From an uncultured Lachnospiraceae bacterium (GTDB taxonomy: Bacteria; Bacillota; Clostridia; Lachnospirales; Lachnospiraceae), in assembly GCA_951802115.1 (NCBI GenBank), contig CATOPL010000005.1:109876-173875 (forward strand): a stretch of 64,000 nt of DNA, read 5' to 3'. Below, in pieces: positions 27,704 to 38,014 of this stretch; the first letter of the stretch is position 1, and each line of letters begins with the position of its first letter. The notes beneath the pieces were generated by a model that saw only the letters and a list, made by a program, of their open reading frames with translations, had not been told where the DNA came from and ran no database searches. Position numbers and translations under genes: made by a program.

Positions 27704-29745
27704 TCCAGTTCTCCTTCCTTCAACATATCATCCAGCGTCCGGCGTATGGTCTTCATAGCCTCTTCTATGGAACACTGAAGCTGCGCACCCGCTACATTCA
27801 GATGGCCGCCGCCGCCTATTTTCTCCATAATTACCTGCACATTCACTTCATCAATAGAACGGGCGCTCACATAAATTCTTCCGTTGTATTCTGTCAGAAC
27901 AATCGAGGCCCGAACTCCGATAATATTCAAAAGCTCGTTGGCCGCCTGGGCGCCTACAATCGTCGGACTTTCCAGTCCCTTACCCGGACAGATGGAGAGC
28001 GCAAATCCTTTATATACTTCCGCATGTCGAACAGATTCCGCGCGCGCCTTATATTCTGTCATGTCATCCCGGAACATTTTTCTCACGCGCGTCACGTCTG
28101 CCCCGCACCTCCTTAAAAATGCCGCGGCTTCAAACGTACGCACTCCTGTCTTGGTCATAAAATTATTTGTATCGATGACAATGCCCCCGTACATGCAGTC
28201 CGCTTCACCGCTTTTCAGACGCACATTGTCCGCAAAATACTGCAGAATCTCTGCTACCATCTCACAGGCCGAGGAAGCGTTTGGTTCGATATAAGAAAGA
28301 ACCGCCTGACTGATGGACTCATTTCCTCTTCTGTGATGATCAAAAACCACAACCGTAGGAGTCATCGATAAAATCTCTTCACACTCCGTGTAGCTGGGGC
28401 GATCCGTATCCACAACAACAACTGCCGTATTGCGGTCCACAACCTCCCGCGCCTGCCCGCTGTTGATCACAATGCCTGTCTCCGGGCTGTTAGCCGCATT
28501 AAATTCCTCCAACATCGGACGTACAGAAGTCGTCACCTCATTGACCACAATATAAGCTTTTTTATTCAAAGCCTTGGACGCACGGTAGATACCAACGGCC
28601 GCGCCAAAGGAATCCGCATCCGTAAGCCGGTGTCCCATTACTACAACTTTATCTTTTGCCGCTATAATCTCTCTTAAAGCCTGCGCCTTCACCCTGGCCT
28701 TTACCCTGGTGTTTTTTTCCACCTGCTGAGTCTTGCCGCCGTAATAAGTGATCTGTTCTTTCGTTTTTACGACTGCCTGATCTCCGCCTCTGGCCAGAGC
28801 CAGATCCATGGCGCTGCGGGCATATTCCATACAGTCCATATACGAAGCGCCGCAGGAGCCAATACTAATACTCAGCGTAATCGGCAGTTCATTTCCGATA
28901 TTGACGGTCTTGATATCCTGCAGAAGATCAAATTTGTTTTCGCGAATCTGTGTCAGCGCCTTTTCTTTCATGACGACAAAAAAACGGTCCTTTTCCAGCT
29001 TCCTTACAATTCCGTCATAGGCATTAAAATATTTATTGATCTTACGCTCGATTAACGCCACCAGAAGGGAGGTTCTTACTTCCTCTACATCTTCCAGCGC
29101 CTCGTCGTAATTATCAATATAGACAAGACCTGCGGCCATGCGCTGTTCCTGATTCTCACGGATATAATGATTGATCTCCGTGACGTCAAACAGATACAGC
29201 GCAATCAGACTCCCTTCAAATTCCACAGTGCTGGTCAGGTGGCTGTTTTTCATATCCTCATCCATATGAATCAGCTTCATATCCGCACGGTAATCGGCTT
29301 CGCCATAACTGAATTCTATGGAAGTGTGATCCTGTTCGCCCGTCGGAAGCAATTTGCGTGAGAGCTCCGGAAAAACAGTGCTGATACTCCGGCTGTAATC
29401 CGGTCCTTTTCCTGTGACCTTCATAAACTGTCGGTTCATCCAGATGATCTTTCCTTCTTCTGTGAGAAGCGCATAGGGAAGAACCAGTTCTTTCAGCAGA
29501 TTTTTCTGGATCTGACCGTAATGTGTGGCAAACGAAACCAGCTCTGTGTAGAGGACCGGCTGATTACTGACATACAAAATACCGGCAACTACCGCATAAA
29601 TTGCCACAAAAACTGCCATGATGATACCCGCGTCATGGGATATAACATAGATCCACAGATTCATTCCGATCAATAAAAGTGTCAGATACAGAGGCCAGCG
29701 CACATAAAGACGCAGCTGACCGTTAAGTTTTACGTTCTTTTTCAT
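27700..29745 (-). CDS. gdpP: GdpP-type c-di-AMP phosphodiesterase (PAS-degenerate GGDEF-DHH/DHHA1)
   Basis: TM segments, degenerate GGDEF region, VMGHRLTDADSFGAAVG and VVVDTDRPS...DHHRRG DHH motifs, GGGGHLNVAGAQ. Confidence 0.93.
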   Translation of the reverse strand: MKKNVKLNGQLRLYVRWPLYLTLLLIGMNLWIYVISHDAGIIMAVFVAIYAVVAGILYVSNQPVLYTELVSFATHYGQIQKNLLKELVLPYALLTEEGKIIWMNRQFMKVTGKGPDYSRSISTVFPELSRKLLPTGEQDHTSIEFSYGEADYRADMKLIHMDEDMKNSHLTSTVEFEGSLIALYLFDVTEINHYIRENQEQRMAAGLVYIDNYDEALEDVEEVRTSLLVALIERKINKYFNAYDGIVRKLEKDRFFVVMKEKALTQIRENKFDLLQDIKTVNIGNELPITLSISIGSCGASYMDCMEYARSAMDLALARGGDQAVVKTKEQITYYGGKTQQVEKNTRVKARVKAQALREIIAAKDKVVVMGHRLTDADSFGAAVGIYRASKALNKKAYIVVNEVTTSVRPMLEEFNAANSPETGIVINSGQAREVVDRNTAVVVVDTDRPSYTECEEILSMTPTVVVFDHHRRGNESISQAVLSYIEPNASSACEMVAEILQYFADNVRLKSGEADCMYGGIVIDTNNFMTKTGVRTFEAAAFLRRCGADVTRVRKMFRDDMTEYKARAESVRHAEVYKGFALSICPGKGLESPTIVGAQAANELLNIIGVRASIVLTEYNGRIYVSARSIDEVNVQVIMEKIGGGGHLNVAGAQLQCSIEEAMKTIRRTLDDMLKEGELE

Positions 29746-30033
29746 ATTGGGTTTCCTTGTTGTGCAGACTCCGCAGTGCAGCCCGGTTCGGCTTTGCCTC
29801 ATTCACAGGCTATGCACTATACAGCCGATGGGACAACATTTCTCTGCGCACAGAAACCATGCTGATGTTGTCCGGTTAACTGCCCACTGCTCATTACCTA
29901 CCTGAACATTATACCATCAACTTCCCTCACGGACAAGCGTAAATAAGAATCCTTCCCTGCGTTCGCACACACCTCTCCGGGAAGCATTTTTATATCTCAG
30001 AAACGTTTGGAACGCTTTCCCGCGATAGAACAA

Positions 30034-30056
30034 AGAATCCTGCTTCGCAGGATTCT
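30034..30056. repeat. Short perfect hairpin AGAATCCTGC ttc GCAGGATTCT
   Basis: 10-bp arms, 3-nt loop, downstream of rpsR. Confidence 0.6.
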
Positions 30057-30152
30057 CCGCCTGCGGCGGGTCGCTTCAGTGACATGATCCTCTTAAGCCG
30101 CAGTGCGATCCCCGAGGAGCGTTTTTGTATCATAGGACGCACTTTCCTATGA

Positions 30153-30186
30153 TATAAAAAGAGCACCGCGCAGGCGGTGCCCAAAA
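30153..30186 (-). terminator. rpsF-ssb-rpsR operon terminator
   Basis: GCACCGC gcag GCGGTGC followed on the minus strand by TCTTTTTATATC. Confidence 0.75.
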
Positions 30187-30194
30187 AGTTGTTC

Positions 30195-30458
30195 TTATTC
30201 TGCAGTGTACGGCATGAGAGCCACATGTCTTGCTCTTTTAATTGCTACTGTGAGCGCTCTCTGATGCTTCGCACAGTTTCCGGTGATCCTTCTCGGAAGG
30301 ATTTTTCCTCTCTCAGAAACATATCTTTTTAATTTATTTACATCTTTGTAATCGATCTCATTGTTCTCTTTGCCGCAGAATACGCAAACTTTTTTTCTTC
30401 TGCGTCCGCCTCTTCTCATCTTCGGAGCGTCGCCTTTTTCATTTTTGGTGTAAGCCAT
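30195..30458 (-). CDS. rpsR: 30S ribosomal protein S18
   Basis: [60 protein letters not shown]. Confidence 0.97.
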   Translation of the reverse strand: MAYTKNEKGDAPKMRRGGRRRKKVCVFCGKENNEIDYKDVNKLKRYVSERGKILPRRITGNCAKHQRALTVAIKRARHVALMPYTAE

Positions 30459-30499
30459 GATGATTCCTCCTTTTCACATTCCTGTATCAAATCCGATTG

Positions 30500-30967
30500 T
30501 TAATTAAAGGGCAATTCTTCATCAATTCCATCCGGAATATTCATAAAACCGTCTCCTGCAGCACCCATAGGACTTGGAGCAGGCGCCGGTGCGGACTGAT
30601 ATCCGCCTCCCATGCCGCCGCGGGCCGCGTCATTTGCTGATTTGCTCTCTGCAAACTCGATCTCATCAAGCACTACTTCCGTCGTATAGACTTTCTGTCC
30701 ATCGCGGTTTGTATAGCTTCCGGTTTCAATCCTGCCGGATGCAGCCACCTTGATTCCCTGACGCAGGAACCGCTCTGCAAATTCTGCACTTTTCCCAAAT
30801 GCCTTGCAGGTAATAAAATCCGCGGTCTGTTCTCCGTCTCTTCTGCCAAATCTGCGATCTACCGCCAGGGTAAACCTTGCAATCGCCAGCGCATTTTCTC
30901 CGTTGGAATAACGAATCTCCGGATCTCTGGTCAGACGTCCCATCAAAACTACTCTATTCATTAACAA
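30500..30967 (-). CDS. ssb: Single-stranded DNA-binding protein
   Basis: MNRVVLMGRLTRDPEIRYSNGE... and acidic tip DEELPFN. Confidence 0.97.
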   Translation of the reverse strand: MLMNRVVLMGRLTRDPEIRYSNGENALAIARFTLAVDRRFGRRDGEQTADFITCKAFGKSAEFAERFLRQGIKVAASGRIETGSYTNRDGQKVYTTEVVLDEIEFAESKSANDAARGGMGGGYQSAPAPAPSPMGAAGDGFMNIPDGIDEELPFN

Positions 30968-30988
30968 TCACCTCTAAATCTGCTTTCC

Positions 30989-31276
30989 TTATGCATCTTT
31001 GCGAACGCACAGATAACGGATGACATTGTCCAGAATACGCACACGTTTCTCAACTTCTGCCGGGCAGGCAGCCGGTGCATCAAACTGAATGAAATAATAG
31101 AATCCTTCTCTCATCTTCTGGATCTCATATGCGAGCCTCTTCTTGCCGCCGTCTTCCACTTCTGTCACCACACCGCCGAAACGAGTAATGATCTCTTTTG
31201 CTTTCTCTACAGCAGCTGCTCTCTCGTCATCTTCGATTTTTGCACTCACAATCAATACCAGTTCATATTTGTTCAT
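30989..31276 (-). CDS. rpsF: 30S ribosomal protein S6
   Basis: MNKYELVLIVSAKIEDDE...KKRLAYEIQKMREGFYYFIQFDA. Confidence 0.97.
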   Translation of the reverse strand: MNKYELVLIVSAKIEDDERAAAVEKAKEIITRFGGVVTEVEDGGKKRLAYEIQKMREGFYYFIQFDAPAACPAEVEKRVRILDNVIRYLCVRKDA

Positions 31277-31301
31277 GCTTTTTACCTCCTTTTGGTCTCT
31301 G

Positions 31302-31345
31302 GCGCATATTCATCCATATGCGCAAGGAATACTCCGTACGCGGAG
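31302..31345 (-). promoter_or_regulatory. Structured rpsF 5' leader (possible S6:S18 autoregulatory element)
   Basis: Two hairpins upstream of the rpsF SD: GCGCATAT/ATATGCGC (31302-31323) and CTCCG/CGGAG (31332-31345). Confidence 0.35.
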
Positions 31346-31392
31346 CCATAATATATCACAAGATAGAACTATATCACAATTTCCCTTTATTT

Positions 31393-31575
31393 TCAAGCTT
31401 TTTTTCGCAGGCCGCGGGTGTTTTTTTCCACCAATTTCCGGGGTACCATAACCTGATGCCCGCATCCTTCGCATTTCAGCCGAAAATCAGCTCCAACCCT
31501 CAGGATTTCCCATTCCTGGCTCCCGCAGGGATGAGGTTTTTTTAACTTTACAATATCGCCTATCTGATAATCCAT
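31393..31575 (-). CDS. DUF951 domain protein
   Basis: DIVKLKKPHPCGSQEWEILRVGADFRLKCEGCGHQVMVPRKLVEK. Confidence 0.92.
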   Translation of the reverse strand: MDYQIGDIVKLKKPHPCGSQEWEILRVGADFRLKCEGCGHQVMVPRKLVEKNTRGLRKKA

Positions 31576-31600
31576 CCTTTACTCCTGTCATATTTTAAAA

Positions 31601-31765
31601 ATTTATTCCCGCTATCCGTACGCCCCGTTTTATGGTATGCTTCCCGGACTCATTTGACGCGGGGCCGCGGCGGCGCGTTCATTCGGATCAAATACCCCGC
31701 AAAGTGAAGCGTGCAGATGGCGGTAGTAAATGTTCAGACACGCTCTGGTATACGCTCCGGAAAAT
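31601..31765. repeat. Dispersed imperfect-palindromic intergenic repeat, copy 3 (two inverted arms)
   Basis: ATTTATTCCCGCTATCCGTACGCCCCGTTTTATGG... at the left matches the reverse complement of CCCCGCAAAGTGAAGCGTGCAGATGGCGGTAGTAAAT at the right, and both match copy 1. Confidence 0.6.
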
Positions 31766-31775
31766 GCCGGATTTT

Positions 31776-32495
31776 TTATAACTGGCTGAAAATCTCTCCA
31801 ATACTTCCCTGAAGAAGCAGATCCGCTCTTGCGTCCACAGGTGTGACAGACTTGTTGATCAGTACCAGCTTATGTCCGTTATAATAATCGATCAGACCTG
31901 CTGCCGGATAAACCGTCAGAGATGTTCCGCCGATAATCAGAACATCCGCGTTGCTGATCGCCCTGACCGCCCCCTGCATAGTCGCCGTATCCAGCCCTTC
32001 TTCATAAAGAACCACGTCGGGTTTAATCTGCCCGCCGCATTTTTCGCAGACCGGTATCCCGGCAGAATTCAAAATATATTGTGCATCATAAGAGGCACGG
32101 CATGTTTCACAGTAATTCCGGTGCACAGATCCATGAAGCTCATAAACTTTTCTGCTCCCGGCCGCCTGATGGAGCCCGTCAATATTCTGCGTCACCACTG
32201 CACGCAGTTTTCCTTCCTGCTCCCACTGTGCAAGCTTATTGTGCGCAGCATTGGGCTTTGCATCCAGCGCCAGCATTTTAGCCCGGTAAAAACGATAAAA
32301 TTCTTCTGTCTTTTTTCTGTAAAATGTATGACTTAAAATCGTCTCCGGCGGATAGTCGTACTGCTGATGATACAGCCCGTCCACACTTCGAAAATCCGGG
32401 ATTCCGCTTTCTGTAGAGACGCCTGCGCCTCCGAAAAATACGATATTGTCGCTCTCATTCACCCATTGTTTTAATGTTTCCAATTCTTTTGACAT
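31776..32495 (-). CDS. NAD-dependent protein deacylase, Sir2 family
   Basis: FFGGAGVSTESGIPDFRS, TQNIDGLHQAAG, CxxC zinc ribbon. Confidence 0.95.
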   Translation of the reverse strand: MSKELETLKQWVNESDNIVFFGGAGVSTESGIPDFRSVDGLYHQQYDYPPETILSHTFYRKKTEEFYRFYRAKMLALDAKPNAAHNKLAQWEQEGKLRAVVTQNIDGLHQAAGSRKVYELHGSVHRNYCETCRASYDAQYILNSAGIPVCEKCGGQIKPDVVLYEEGLDTATMQGAVRAISNADVLIIGGTSLTVYPAAGLIDYYNGHKLVLINKSVTPVDARADLLLQGSIGEIFSQL

Positions 32496-32556
32496 ATTCC
32501 TGACCTCTCTTAGCAGCTGGCTGTATTCTGTTTTCTGTTACCCGGACAGAGCAGAA

Positions 32557-33234
32557 TCATGGCTGCAAAGATTCGATAGCCGGACTCATCTTCCATTCTG
32601 AATGCTCTCCCTTTACACAGACAGCCGCCGTATAGTCCTTCTCTTCAAAATTCAGCAGCCGGCATGTATACACAGCTCCTCCATCTCTTCGAATGATTTC
32701 CGGCTCCGATCTTTCCATCCTGATATAAAAGCTCTCCAGTGAAGTTCCAAAACCTGTACCCAGCGCTTTCAGAAAGCTTTCCTTTATCGCCCAGTAACTG
32801 TAAAAAAGCTGCTTCTGCCGCTCTCCGGGAGTCTGATCGTAGCAGATCTGCTCCTCCGGCTGCAAAACCCTGCGAACCAGTGCACGCTTCGGCTCCTTGC
32901 AGGTGTTCTGCAGATCAATTCCGACTTCCTGATCAGACAGCGCACAGATCACGAAGGTGCCGGAATGAGACCAGTTCACATATATTCCCGGCGTCTCATC
33001 AAGATATGGTTTTCCGTACCGGTTCCTTGTGTAGACTGCCGGCAGAGACGTCGGCGCCCCCATTCTTTTCAGGCTTTGATTTAACAGCACTTCCGCTCCC
33101 AGAAAAAGCTGTCTGTCTCTCTCCCGGCGCAGCTTTAGGGCCTCATTTTTCCGCTCTTCTGACAGGCAGCCTCTCCACTGCTCTGTCGTGAAGTCCTCTC
33201 CTGTCACATTCATCGCAAAAATTCGCAGCATCAT
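32557..33234 (-). CDS. 4'-phosphopantetheinyl transferase (Sfp family)
   Basis: VNWSHSGTFVICALSDQEVGIDLQ and FYSYWAIKESFLKALGTGF. Confidence 0.92.
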   Translation of the reverse strand: MMLRIFAMNVTGEDFTTEQWRGCLSEERKNEALKLRRERDRQLFLGAEVLLNQSLKRMGAPTSLPAVYTRNRYGKPYLDETPGIYVNWSHSGTFVICALSDQEVGIDLQNTCKEPKRALVRRVLQPEEQICYDQTPGERQKQLFYSYWAIKESFLKALGTGFGTSLESFYIRMERSEPEIIRRDGGAVYTCRLLNFEEKDYTAAVCVKGEHSEWKMSPAIESLQP

Positions 33235-33311
33235 GGCTTTACTATATCAAAAAAGAAAAAAAATTTCCAGTAAAAGACTCCATTTTTAAAGAACTCTTAC
33301 TTATTTCCCTG

Positions 33312-34358
33312 TCAGGCGATCCCCATAATTTTTACATAATCTTCTGTTTTATCCCGCATAATATGAAAACCCTTTTCCAGGTCTTCCAGTGAATACCTGT
33401 GCGTGATCATCTCTGCGGGCGCAATCCTTTTCTTTGCCAGACGCTCCAGCACATAATTCCAGTCATCCTCCGGTTCATGGAGAAAAGCAGAATTCCATGT
33501 TCCAGTCACCGTCAGCTGATTTCTTAAAATCTTCCAGTATATATCCCTTGAAAGTCCCATATCCGAAAATGGATTTCCCACCAGCATAACTTTTCCCAGA
33601 GGAGCCGTACTGTTAATTGCCAGTGTATAAGTCCGTTCCCTTCCTACGCACTCAAAAAACACATCTGTTCCTTCCCCGTCTGTGTGTTCCTTTATCCATT
33701 CAAAAGCATCCTGTTTGCGGCTGTCACAGTATGCGTCATCCAAAAGTCCCAGTTTTCTGACCGTCTGCTTCTGGAAATCCTTGTTACCGATTGTCAGTAT
33801 ATTCCGTATTCCCGCCTCCTGAAGAAACATTGTCACAAACAGCCCGATGGTTCCAAGACCGCACACAGTCACAATATCCGTCTTCTGCGGCTGTATTCGC
33901 CTGACTGCATGAACCGCCACAGACATGGGTTCTAGCATGGCGGCTTCTTCAAAAGAGACCTCTTTTGGCAGACTGATCAGATTTCTGACCGGAACCGTTA
34001 CATATTCTGCAAAGGCGCCGTCTCTTCTCGAACCCGTATAACTGTAATTCCGGCACATTTCATAGAGCTTCTTCTCACAGGAGATACAGGAGCCGCACGG
34101 AATCAGCGGAAAAACGCCTACTCTGCGACCCAGCCAGTCTGTGCTTACGCCTTCTCCCACATCTACAACAACCCCGGAAAACTCATGTCCCGGAATCAGC
34201 GGATGGGAATAAGCGCCGTTCTGATACAGTCTCGGAATATCCGAACCGCAGATACCTGCCGCCTTTACCTGAATACATACTTCCTGTTTTCCCGGCAGCG
34301 GATCTTTCACAGTCTCATAACGCAGATCGCCGATTCCATGCAGCACCCATGCTTTCAT
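33312..34358 (-). CDS. Zinc-dependent alcohol/polyol-phosphate dehydrogenase (GatD/TarJ-like)
   Basis: AGICGSDIPRL, PGHEFSGVV, CGSCISCEKKLYEMC structural zinc site, GLGTIGLF; ATGA overlap with the cytidylyltransferase. Confidence 0.8.
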   Translation of the reverse strand: MKAWVLHGIGDLRYETVKDPLPGKQEVCIQVKAAGICGSDIPRLYQNGAYSHPLIPGHEFSGVVVDVGEGVSTDWLGRRVGVFPLIPCGSCISCEKKLYEMCRNYSYTGSRRDGAFAEYVTVPVRNLISLPKEVSFEEAAMLEPMSVAVHAVRRIQPQKTDIVTVCGLGTIGLFVTMFLQEAGIRNILTIGNKDFQKQTVRKLGLLDDAYCDSRKQDAFEWIKEHTDGEGTDVFFECVGRERTYTLAINSTAPLGKVMLVGNPFSDMGLSRDIYWKILRNQLTVTGTWNSAFLHEPEDDWNYVLERLAKKRIAPAEMITHRYSLEDLEKGFHIMRDKTEDYVKIMGIA

Positions 34359-35062
34359 CCGCTATTTCCTCCTTTTACAATTCCCTGAAAACGCAGAAAA
34401 TCTGCTTTGGTTGTAATTTTAAAATTTCTCTCATCTCCCGGAATCATGACAATATCCATCCCGTCCAGAACTGCCGGTTCGGTAGAACCATTGATCTTCC
34501 GGATCTGATCCGGATAAAGTTTTCTGTTGGCCTCATAGTAGCGTCCAATCCGGAAAACTTCCGGCGCCTGTCCGGCATAAACAGTACTGCGGTCTAAAAG
34601 CGCGGATACACTTTTCCCTCCGTCCAGACTGGTATATACCGTATCCTTCATAGGCAGCACCGGCATCAGTCCATCACGTCCGATTACTTTGGAAAGGCAT
34701 TCTGTTATCTGTCCGGCTGACAGAAGCGGTCTTGCCGCATCATGAATGAACACATATCCGCTGTCCTCTGCATATTCCCTGATGTCTCTTAACCCATGAA
34801 AGATCGAAAGCTGCCTGTTTTCTCCAGGCATGGAAAAACCTCTGAATTTTTTCTCCTTATCTTCACTTTTCAGCCATTCCAGGATTCTTTCCTGCCAGAA
34901 ATCGTCCGCCACGATCTGCAGTGCATCCACCAGAGGATGAACAGACAGCGTTTCTATGCAATAAGAAATGACCGGTCTGCCTCCTGCCTCCAGATACTGT
35001 TTGGGGATATCTGTTCCCATGCGCAGCCCTGTCCCGCCGGATAAAAGCAATGCCACATTCAT
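34355..35062 (-). CDS. IspD/TarI-type cytidylyltransferase
   Basis: LLSGGTGLRMGTDIPKQYLEAGGRPVI...VFIHDAARPLLS. Confidence 0.88.
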   Translation of the reverse strand: MNVALLLSGGTGLRMGTDIPKQYLEAGGRPVISYCIETLSVHPLVDALQIVADDFWQERILEWLKSEDKEKKFRGFSMPGENRQLSIFHGLRDIREYAEDSGYVFIHDAARPLLSAGQITECLSKVIGRDGLMPVLPMKDTVYTSLDGGKSVSALLDRSTVYAGQAPEVFRIGRYYEANRKLYPDQIRKINGSTEPAVLDGMDIVMIPGDERNFKITTKADFLRFQGIVKGGNSG

Positions 35063-35074
35063 TGTCGTCCTCCC

Positions 35075-35737
35075 TTAAAACCGCAATTCCCGTATTGCCT
35101 GCAACGTTTCTCCATACGGCTTTCCTCTGCCAAACAGCAGCGTAGTGCCAAGAACAAAACCTTTTACCCCTTTAGGCGCAAACTCCAGAATTTTATCTGC
35201 ACTGCAGGCGCCGTCCCAGTAGATTTCAAAGTCCATATCTTCTTTCATCGACAAAAGCTTGGTAATCTTTTTTCCTACGTAAGGCAAATACATCTGTCCT
35301 GCATTCCCGGGGTTTACCGACATAACAAGGACCTTTTTAACAATACGCAGCATCTCCATTACCATCTCCACCGAGGTCCCGGGATTGACGGCAATGCCGG
35401 GGATCATCCCTGCATTAATAATACTCTGAAGCGTGGTGGACGGATGATATTCCGCCTCCGGATGGATATAGACCGTATCCCCCTCACGCAGACTGTTCAA
35501 AAACAGATCAATACGGTTATTGGGATGTTCGATCATCAGATGCACGTCCAGCGGTTTCGAAGCCGCTCCGGCTATATATCGTAAGTCATTCAAAGACATG
35601 GCAAAATTCGAAACATAACGCCCGTCCATAATATCAATATGAAAAGAATCGATACCACCCGCCTCCAGCTCCTTTACTTCTCTCTCCAGATTGCCGTAAT
35701 CGGCGCACATCATAGAAGCCATTAATTGAAAGTCCAT
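35075..35737 (-). CDS. Ribulose-phosphate 3-epimerase family protein
   Basis: FHIDIMDGRYVSNFAMS, DVHLMIEHP, VNPGTS, MSVNPGNAGQ. Confidence 0.88.
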   Translation of the reverse strand: MDFQLMASMMCADYGNLEREVKELEAGGIDSFHIDIMDGRYVSNFAMSLNDLRYIAGAASKPLDVHLMIEHPNNRIDLFLNSLREGDTVYIHPEAEYHPSTTLQSIINAGMIPGIAVNPGTSVEMVMEMLRIVKKVLVMSVNPGNAGQMYLPYVGKKITKLLSMKEDMDFEIYWDGACSADKILEFAPKGVKGFVLGTTLLFGRGKPYGETLQAIRELRF

Positions 35738-35919
35738 GTATGTATTTTCTCCTTTCTAAGTTTCCATTTATTATGTGAATTTAAAAAATATTTCAGAATC
35801 TGCCAATATACTGCGTCAGGGACCATTGTTCTTTAAATACGCACCCCCGGACGCGTATTTTGCTCCCTCAGTACCGCTTCATCCCTGTAATGAGAAGAGA
35901 CCTGTGTAATTTGTGCTAA

Positions 35920-37965
35920 TCAGATCAAATCTGAAATATCCGTCATCCGGTTAAAAAATGGATCCTCCACAACAAGAGCCAGAAAATCCCTCTCCTGAAT
36001 TGAAAGGTGATGAATCAATATAAGAAACAGTTCATCCAGCCTTCTGTCAATCTTCGGCTCAATATCCCGGCAAAGTTTCCTGTAGGCTTTAAAATAATTC
36101 CATATCCCTTCCTGCACCTGTCGGATGCACGCAATATCCTTCTCCGACCTACCCTCAACACTGTAGCGGGGCCTTCCCTTTTCATCAAACTCCATCAATG
36201 ACGGATCCGGAGAAGTAAGTATTGTTTCCAGGATATAATAATTGTCATAAATTACACTGTCTGCTGTTTCCTCCGATTCGTAAAATGATACAATATCAAG
36301 TTTCCTGTCCTGCATATATTCTTTTTCCAGCTGGAGGAAATAAAAACCGGTCATATGCTTTTCTGTCAAACGCTCAAGAAACATCTGACTGGTACCCTTT
36401 GCTACAAAATCGAAAAAAGCCGTCCTCCCTTCCTTGATATCCAGTCCGTCTATATATCGCTTATAATGTATTCTGTTTTCAGCTGCCCGTTTCAGTATTT
36501 CCTCTGTATAGTCTTCCAGTTGGTTTCCCCCGTCCATAACAATCCCAAACCGTTCTTTTAACTGTTCCTGTATGGAACCGCTGAACTTCATACTGTCTAC
36601 ATAACGAATGTCATCTGCAGACTGAACACCTGCGCGGACCGCAGCTGTTCTTGAAATCAAAAAATAGACAGACGCGTTTTCTCCCGCAAGATCATCATAC
36701 AGTTTTTGAATCAAAAAACCATCCCGCGCCCCAAACCACACATTTGGTATCTGTTTTTTCCGGATCTCTCCATAAAACCAGAAAACAAAATCGCTGATCA
36801 ACGGAGCCAGAAAAAGATACCCGATATCCGATGGATTCCTGACACAGATTCTCCGGTCTTCCGATTCAAACTGGAAAGGACTGTTAAACAGTTTTGATAT
36901 AAACAATCCGGTCTTGATCCGGCTTTCCATCCCTTCCAACCGATCTGCAAGCCCAAGATATCCGACCATCTCCAGCAGATCCATTCCGCTGTAAATCCGG
37001 CAGGCTGCGACGCCGTTTTTCCGTGCATACTCTACATCTGCCACCTCGTCATCCCCTATATGGATACAGGATTCTGCAGGCACTTGTTCTTTCAGACATG
37101 AAAACAGTTGCTGTGTCTTTCCGGTTCCATGTTCACAGGAGAGAAACAGATCCCTGCAGCAGGAAATTCTGCACTTTTTCAGCAGCAGTTCAACCTGCTT
37201 CCTGTTATACCAGGTGTCTGAAGTAATATATATTTTTTTACCGGCTCTGTCAATCCGGCGAACCACTTCACACATCTCCTCCCGGGGAATCAGACAGTTA
37301 TAATCTGTCTCCCATTCCAGCTCCGCAAGCTCCTGCGGAGAAATATCCTGTATATGATACGTCTCTGCCATACAGATATAGATATCTGTAAGCGTTGGTG
37401 CAGATGTTCTCGACAGACGTTTCTCACTTTCCAGTCTCTTTTCTGAAAAGTCTTTAATAAAAATTCCTTTTGTTTGCAGACAGCAGTCAACCAGATCAAA
37501 GATATCTGTTGGAAAAAGCACCTGCCGCATGATCAGTGTATCAAACAGATCAAAACTCACTGCTTCCATACTTTCCACTGCCTGAAAAAGCTGCGCTATA
37601 CTGATCCCCTGAACTCCTTTGAAATCATAAACAGCCCTTTGAAAGCTGCAGAGGTCTCTGCCTCTTATATCCATCAGTGCAATTCCATGCTCCATGCACA
37701 GACCGCGGATCCTTTTGGCAATGGCACGGCAGGAACCAGGTCTTGCCACTACCAGAATCAGCTGCACTTTTTCCTCCACCGCCTTCTGCACAGAAATAAT
37801 GGATTGACCGTACATAGTTCCATTCTCTCTGTAACTGTCCAGAAGACCCGCAACCTGGAATCTTCGTTCCAGTTCCGGCAATATTTTCTCTGTCTCTGCT
37901 CCCAGTCCATAGACCGCAATTCTGCTGTTTTTGTACTTCCGAAATACCTCCGGCAGATCTGGCAT
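35920..37965 (-). CDS. N-terminal Rossmann-like module + HAD-superfamily protein (COG5610-like)
   Basis: SRIAVYGLGAETEKIL... then SFDLFDTLIMR, YITSDTWY, HIGDDEVADVEYARKNG. Confidence 0.82.
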   Translation of the reverse strand: MPDLPEVFRKYKNSRIAVYGLGAETEKILPELERRFQVAGLLDSYRENGTMYGQSIISVQKAVEEKVQLILVVARPGSCRAIAKRIRGLCMEHGIALMDIRGRDLCSFQRAVYDFKGVQGISIAQLFQAVESMEAVSFDLFDTLIMRQVLFPTDIFDLVDCCLQTKGIFIKDFSEKRLESEKRLSRTSAPTLTDIYICMAETYHIQDISPQELAELEWETDYNCLIPREEMCEVVRRIDRAGKKIYITSDTWYNRKQVELLLKKCRISCCRDLFLSCEHGTGKTQQLFSCLKEQVPAESCIHIGDDEVADVEYARKNGVAACRIYSGMDLLEMVGYLGLADRLEGMESRIKTGLFISKLFNSPFQFESEDRRICVRNPSDIGYLFLAPLISDFVFWFYGEIRKKQIPNVWFGARDGFLIQKLYDDLAGENASVYFLISRTAAVRAGVQSADDIRYVDSMKFSGSIQEQLKERFGIVMDGGNQLEDYTEEILKRAAENRIHYKRYIDGLDIKEGRTAFFDFVAKGTSQMFLERLTEKHMTGFYFLQLEKEYMQDRKLDIVSFYESEETADSVIYDNYYILETILTSPDPSLMEFDEKGRPRYSVEGRSEKDIACIRQVQEGIWNYFKAYRKLCRDIEPKIDRRLDELFLILIHHLSIQERDFLALVVEDPFFNRMTDISDLI

Positions 37966-38014
37966 GCCTTTCCTCCCTTTATCTCACCCAGCTGATTGCT
38001 GATACTGCATTGCA

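Noticed and set aside
32557-33234. PPTase as a marker for an NRPS/PKS cluster
   Set aside because: No NRPS/PKS modules in the window; a lone Sfp-type PPTase is common as a housekeeping or orphan gene.
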